Shown here one piece after another: positions 58,210 to 64,000 of a stretch of 64,000 bases of DNA. Source of the DNA: Linyphia triangularis (lineage: Eukaryota > Arthropoda > Arachnida > Araneae > Linyphiidae); the NCBI GenBank assembly GCA_963978545.1, contig OZ021732.1:25058688-25122687 (forward strand), given 5' to 3'. Made by a program: the position numbers and the translations under genes. Each line of letters begins with the position of its first letter. Position 1 is the first letter of the stretch. The notes beneath the pieces are model-generated. The model worked only from the letters and a program-made list of their open reading frames with translations, had not been told where the DNA came from and did not search any database.

Positions 58210-58382
58210 TTTTCGACACTGGCCAATCCCGATGTGGCTGTTGCTACGGAACTTGGCTCCCTCAATGCTAGGTAAAATATACTAGAAATTTTGAAATGTT
58301 GATGCAGAGTTTTAAAATTGAAATATATTTTTATAGAAAAGGACGACGGAGTAAAAAATATATTTTGCAATGTTTTGACACG

Positions 58383-58414
<32 letters not shown>

Positions 58415-58470
58415 CGTGTATTTTGGAATATGTTCGAGTTTCGGCATGGATTGGCTTATATCTACTCAAA
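58210..58470. repeat. Dispersed repeat family R2, copy 3
   Basis: Starts GCCAATCCCGATGTGG as in copy 1. It contains a long poly-T run (58384-58411) before CGTGTATTTTGGAA. Confidence 0.65.
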
Positions 58471-58929
58471 ACCCCTGTTTCCTATATTGGCCAAGACCGT
58501 TGTACTACCCTTCTGGTTAATAGATAACTTTTTGTTCTATCGAATGTTCAATATCAATAACATTTTTTTAACTCCGATAACATTTACTGACACATACTCT
58601 CCAAATAACATTAAAGTAATTAATAAATTTAATGGTTTATTTTTGTTTAAACAAAATAGTAGGTTAGGATTCTTTTTTTAACAACTGTAACTTACTCGTA
58701 AAATATCAAAACGAAATAATATTAGTGTCAAAATAAGTTTTAAAATTTCTAACATTGATCGTGAAAGCATGATCGTACACGAGTCTTTGAATCCAATTAG
58801 AAATGAGAATCTTCATTCATACCAAAACACAATGCATTACATATTGACATTGCTTGTATTGCTTTTACGGGACCATTGCTTATTTAAAGCCTTTTAAAAA
58901 TATTAAAATCCTCACTGAAGCAATACCTA

Positions 58930-59640
58930 ATTCCTCTGGGATGTGTTTCTGACGATTTTTTATTTATTTTTTCATATTTCCGCGTTTCGGAACATTCTGA
59001 TTTCAAAAAAGTGGTATAAAAAAATAAAAAAAATAAGCTTGTGTGTCTATGCGTAGGTGGTCAGCATAACTCCCAAACAAATCAACCTGCGATGTTCAAA
59101 TTTTTTGTGCGGGTTTGGTGGCCATGGGACCTACCATTAAGGTTTTTGTCAAAATCGCGCATGCGCATAAAGTTAAAATCATGAAAAATTATGAAAAAAA
59201 TCAGGTTTTTCAGCAATAGTTAAAAAACAGCTCTAACGATTTTAATTAAAATCTCTGTGGTAATGCCTCTTCAAGTGTTCTAATTATCCCCACCACCGAA
59301 ATTCCCTTAGAAATGTGGTAAAAGCGTAAAAAGTTTAAAAACCAGTGTCCTTAAAGCAGAGATCTCTATACTTAAGCATCGCCCATCAACTATTGACTTT
59401 TTTTTTTGTTTTTCGCACAAGAAAAGACAATGTAATGTCTATCGAAAAACATCATTAACTTCACCATTTTGGCGGCGTTTTTTTTTTTTTTTTTTTTGCC
59501 CAAGTAAAAATTACTGTCAAAAATATCGCCTAACTAGCCATTTTTATTTAAATGAATGAAAATATGAAAGCGGTAAAACAGCATATTAAATTTTAATTCA
59601 ATGACCAATATTATAGTGTAATTTAAAGTTGTGCTATGTT
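58930..59640 (+). repeat. Dispersed repeat family R1, copy 2
   Basis: Matches 32860-33560 (CATAACTCCCAAACAAATC, GATGTTCAAATTTTTTGTG, GGTAATGCCTCTTCAAGTGTTCTA). It lacks the leading hairpin. Confidence 0.65.
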
Positions 59641-60329
59641 CCACACCCCTAGGTTTTTTTTTACATTGTTTGAAAGATTGGTACAAAAATGTAAACATAT
59701 ATAGTAAAAATAAACCTTTATATTTCAGGCCCACTGCATTATCTTGGTAATTTTGCAAGAAACTTTGGCGGAATTTTTTGGCGGAATATCCGTGTTTTAA
59801 ATTTAAAAAATCAGGCCAAATTTGTTTTTTTCGTCCACATCCTGGAAAACACCAAACGATAGATCACCAAACGAACACATCGGCGTGGAGTGTAATTTGA
59901 ACTAACACTTGAGGAGGTTGATGACCTGGGAGTTTCAGTGCTGCCCGATTGAGGGGAATATCTAATGGGTGATCAATAACAGTGATCCCCAAAACTGATA
60001 TTTTTAGGTTTAAAACAACTGTTTTTGAACGATTCGACCCAATTGAATGAATCCATTCATCCTAGAATGACGGAAGACAGCAGAAGGCAGGTAACTGATT
60101 CACATTCAAAATGAGGTCTCCGAGAACTCACAGAAATAAGAGAACTCAAACCCCTGGTCATTACTCCCATTTTAGACTATGGATGGAAGAACTATCCCAA
60201 ACATGTATTTTTTTATATTTTTATTTTTACGGATCATGTTTGTTTAAAAAAAATACTTCTCATTAGATTGCAGGGTTTATTTTGGAATATTTTATGTTTA
60301 CAAATATAAAGAATTCCTAAACTATATTT

Positions 60330-60775
60330 GATTTAAATATTTAGTTTTTCGTTTATTGATAATCGTAAAAGACAAATGAGTCGGAAGTAGGAAACTCATC
60401 TTTTGTCAAAACAACGTTTAGTAACAATGGATTATTGAGGGATCATTTCATAGCTTAGAATAGGAAGTGGGTCACTAAATGATGTTATTTTAGAAGTTTG
60501 ACGTTTATCGAGGAAACCCTTTTCAAATGGAACAAGTTCCTTGAATTTTTAAACTTGCTCTCTGATAACTGATAGTATTTTTCTGAAAAGCAATTTACAT
60601 GTTTATCGTAAAGTTATCGAATTTTGTAATTTGTTGCCCAATTACAATTCGCTTCAATTTGTAAATGTATTATTTTTAATATTGTAAGGTAAATAAAATA
60701 GTTGAATTCAGATTTCTAATTGGGATATTTTCTCTCCTCTTCTCTCTTTTCAGATCGCAGTTAGGAACATTTTCT
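60330..60775 (+). repeat. Direct duplication block D, copy 2
   Basis: See 57600-58035. Its end abuts family R1 copy 3, and a pyrimidine tract ending TTTTCAG at its edge mimics a splice acceptor without a following exon. Confidence 0.6.
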
Positions 60776-61445
60776 AAAAGGTGTTTGTACTTTGTTATAA
60801 CTGATAGAGGGCCAAACTTCGCCAAAATGGGGATTTTGGCGATATATTTTTCGGCAGTTCTTATATTATCCATTCTTATAAATGAAACTGAGGAGAGGAA
60901 AAAAAAAAACGATCGTTGATTAGCTATGTTCAAGCGAAGAGAACTCTGTGTTGAAGGCATTCATTTTTTAACTTTTTACGCCATTAAAGCATTTTTAGAG
61001 AATTTTGCAGGTGGGAATGTTCAGAATACCTTCAGAGGCATTACCACAGAAATTTTGAATAAAATAGTTAGTTTTTTTTTTGTTTTTTTTTCAATTAAAC
61101 ATGATGAAAAAAAAATATGATTTTTTTTCAATGACAGCTATCTATGCGCCTGCACAATTTTGACGAAAACCTTAATAGGTAGATGTGCAACACCAACCCG
61201 CACATCAAATTTTAACATCGTAGGTCTGTTTTGTTCGAGAGTTATGCTGACCACGTACACATAAGACACAGACGTTTTTTCTAGATCACTTTTTTGAAAT
61301 CAGGATGTTCCAAAACGTGAAGGGGGGGGGGGGGGAGAGAGAAGGGGGGGGGGGTAGAAGGGGGATAAAATGGGGGGAAAAATCGAATTTTTTTTTTTGA
61401 CCGAATACTATACTTTCATCACCCTATGTATACGTATGGGTAATT
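60760..61445 (-). repeat. Dispersed repeat family R1, copy 3
   Basis: Inverted relative of 32860-33560. The terminal hairpin sequence (CCCTATGTATACGTATGGGTAATTGAAGG) is present at 61420-61450. It contains the G-rich tract at 61320-61376. Confidence 0.65.
61320..61376 (+). repeat. G-rich tract
   Basis: Runs of 14, 12, 5 and 6 or more G residues separated by short A-rich gaps (GAGAGAGAA, TAGAA, ATAAAAT). The layout could fold into a G-quadruplex. Exact run lengths may reflect sequencing or assembly error. Confidence 0.8.
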
Positions 61446-61449
61446 GAAG

Positions 61450-62549
61450 GTAAAAATGCTTTATTATGATTTTTAATAAGGATAATAAGAAAAATTCTCG
61501 GCTTGAAACACAATTTAATTTTTTTCTGTCGCATGGATCTATATTTAGTGTTAGTAGTTATTTTGCCTGAGTACCACCTATAACCACCTGTCCCTCAAGG
61601 TTTCTTTATATGCACAGTAAATTTTCGAATTATCTTTTTTGTCAATATTTTAAGTATGACATTTATTCATTATTAATTAGCATTACATTTCAAAATAAAA
61701 TATTGTTTTTATCAAAAGAAATTTCCGAGGACTAACAACGGTACATTTTCTTTAGGAATTCTTATTACTTTCAATCATTTTAGTTTAATACTCTTAGCTG
61801 AAATTAATTTGTATTGCACATTTAATATAACATTCAGACCTTTTGGATCTATCATCGCTTTTGGATATAATTTTTGGCAACACAAAAATCAAAAGTACGT
61901 GGCTCTTAATACTTTTATAAATGAGAACCTACATCCAAAACAAAGCGCACAAAATGCATTAAAAAAGTACGTTGTTATTACAGAATATTGCAAGAAAAAG
62001 CTTTTACAAATACATGTATTTTTCTCTCAAATATTTTTTAAAATCATAAAATTAAAACTTAAACAAAAATGTAGTGTCATCTGTAAAAAGGTCGTTTTTT
62101 GCGACAGTATAATTGTTACAATCCATCTTTCTCCTGTCAAGAATGTTCTTATTAGTGAGCTTACGTATAATTTGTCTCATTAAGCTTAGCTATTTCTTCC
62201 TAAGTTACCAATTTTTTATTTATTTGGTCCAGAATATGCTTTGAATCACTGTAATAGTTACCTTGATCACTGACTCACTGTTTCTTCTGTAACGCTGTCA
62301 GATGATGCCATATAATTGTGCGTGCATCTAATTAATCTCATCTTTTTTCATTTATTTCTGTTCAAGTGATATGGAAATAAGATTGTTATTGGAATGTTTC
62401 AATTTCAACACAGCTTATTTTCACAAATATAAAGAGAGAAGCAACAGTAGAGGTTGGAATTGTCTTGAAGAAATTTTTTTTTTTTTTTTGTGGGATTCTG
62501 AGGAATTGGAAATAACAAAAGTATTTCTTTAGCATTTCATTTATAAATA
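61450..62549. other. AT-rich stretch, nothing recognised
   Basis: The plus-strand frame at 61809-62183 (124 codons) is Lys/Ile/Phe-rich with no domain, splice signals or start context. I do not call it a gene. Confidence 0.4.
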
Positions 62550-62724
62550 CAGTCAAACCCCGTTAACGCGAAATCTCTTAACAATAAATCTCCTTTTTCA
62601 TGCGAAGTAAAAGCAGTTCTCAGTACTTAAAACTTAACGTTCATTTATTCGTTTAACGCAAAATTCGGTTAACACGAACAATTTCGGAGGCTCCATCGGC
62701 TTCGCGTTAACTAGGTTTGATTTT
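62550..62724. mobile_element. Pogo/Tigger-like MITE
   Basis: Left end CAGTCAAACCCCGTTAACGCGAA follows TA. The right end reads TTCGCGTTAACTAGGTTTGA with a decayed tip. The TIR style and TA flank resemble pogo-family elements. Confidence 0.65.
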
Positions 62725-64000
62725 ATTATATTAATCAGAAATAATTTTCATTTACCCAATATTAAAAGAAAAAGTGAATTTTTAATGAATATTTTCTGTA
62801 TGTTATATTCATCATTTTCATCGAGGGCCTTTCAACTTTCTAGTTTTTAATATTTGCTTTTATTGACAGATCAAATTTTCAATGATTGAAAAAAAAAAAA
62901 AAAAAATTTAACACCAAGTTTTAAAAAAATCGCCCAAAAAGAAAGTCAACCTTGCCCTTTAGCGAACGCATAGAAATTTATCTTTTCGGAGCAAGAACCA
63001 CCCTTTCTGATTAATTAAGTCTCTCGACTCCACTTGCCGAAGGAAAAACTCAACAAAAGTACAAAATAATATCATTTCAATGGTTTGAAGTGTGAAGTGA
63101 ACTAAATTCAAAGAATTTTTCTAATTAATTTAGGTCAGTCGAGGTGTCCGTATTCCTTTATTTTGGCCTACACCAGATAAAAAAAAAAAAAAAAAAAAAA
63201 AAAAGATAAAAAAATTTAAAGGAAGAACTCAACACGCAGACAAAGAACTTTAATTTCAAGATCAAACATTAAAATAAACGTTTTGAAAAAAAAAGAAATC
63301 TTTTCAAAAGGGCCAAGGTCTACCACTGATGGTACCCGAATGCGACATTAAGATGTATGTCAACAAGAGAGGTTGTTAACCTACCTGAGGTTCTTAAAAT
63401 GTGAGGGGCCTCACATTTTTTAGTTTCCGAAACAGGATCTGCCGTCCCCTCTTTATCCTTAACTTAGGAAAAAACTTCGCTAAGTACTGTTTCCGAGATA
63501 CCCACGTATAATTTGGTGGTGTCCTTTCGAAGAAATGTAGGTCACTAAGTCTCGGATGCGTAATGATGATGTTTTTCATAAAATGCATTGGTGGTTTTGT
63601 TTAGTTTTGTAATGCATGTGCATGTTTATACATATTTTTTTTTGGTTAATGCGTTCGAAATGAATGTCCTAAGTATTGCGTGGTCTTTTGCTTGGAGGTT
63701 GTTTAGTTTACAACGCATTTGATATGTAGGTATGTGTGAATTGTTTACAGAATTCTTGTATGGGAATGTGGCAGCGTTCCGGCCCGTCAAATACCACCAA
63801 CAAAAACAACCAATCTAGCATCACTACTGATTTGCCGAGTGAATGAATACTTGATGTGATAATATGTGATTTTGAGTGTTTTAGAACTTGACGCTGAAAA
63901 GTGCTTTTACACTTAAATTTTTTTATAGTTGTTAAGATTGGCCAAAGTAGTAAAGAAACAAAGATTAATTCTTCCAAATTCGTATAGTTAAAGTATAAAA
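62725..64000. other. AT-rich stretch, nothing recognised
   Basis: Contains poly-A runs near 62889-62906 and 63180-63204. Minus-strand frames at 63394-63588 and 63708-63977 show no domain or splice support. Confidence 0.4.

Noticed and set aside
61809..62183. 124-codon plus-strand frame as a gene
   Set aside because: Composition follows the AT bias (Lys, Ile, Phe, Asn), with no domain, signal peptide, splice signals or conserved context.

Overview
The window is AT-rich eukaryotic DNA, very probably from an arthropod with a large, repeat-laden genome. The evidence is split genes with consensus GT-AG junctions, noncoding 5' exon starts, several tRNA-derived SINE families, a jockey-type LINE, many short DNA transposons with intact target-site duplications, and a secreted protein whose four-cysteine pattern looks like the arthropod DM4/DM12 family. 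I cannot name the species. Nothing prokaryotic is present: no operons, no CRISPR.

Three genes are supported, all on the minus strand. (1) 4158-5695: the main exon of a secreted proprotein-like gene whose 3' exon I cannot find. (2) 30764-31154 plus 20134-20447: two exons of an RNF4-like SUMO-targeted ubiquitin ligase. The first carries an acidic SUMO-interaction motif and an RRRPRR basic patch, the second a C-terminal C3HC4 RING. Their splice phases match across a 10.3 kb intron. The start-codon exon was not found. (3) 39085-39879 plus 37974-38109: a secreted glycine-rich protein of 308 aa with a C-x5-C / C-x6-C pattern, complete from start to stop. Genes 1 and 3 look like paralogues: the coding exon opens just after an acceptor, a signal peptide follows, and a C-x5-C sits exactly 20 codons before a phase-2 donor.

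Most of the rest is transposable elements. The ubiquitin-ligase intron holds a hAT-like element 97 bp upstream of the RING exon, an (AT)50 tract, a 461-bp solo LTR, a 1.46 kb inverted-repeat transposon whose arms contain tRNA-like sequence and whose core is a decayed ORF ending in a Cys/His cluster, and a 5.05 kb inverted-repeat transposon that has itself received a jockey LINE. At 16.8-18.1 kb a TTAA-flanked element carries two later insertions, one TA-flanked and one hAT-like. Five copies of one tRNA-SINE ending in (CCAA)n are scattered through the window, four with clear target duplications.

The region 40-64 kb has no confident coding exon. It holds a candidate TATA promoter and first exon at 55.2-55.4 kb (minus strand, possibly for gene 3), more short transposons, diverged duplicated blocks, tandem repeats and homopolymer tracts. 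Long stretches listed as 'nothing recognised' are AT-rich DNA without supportable exons.
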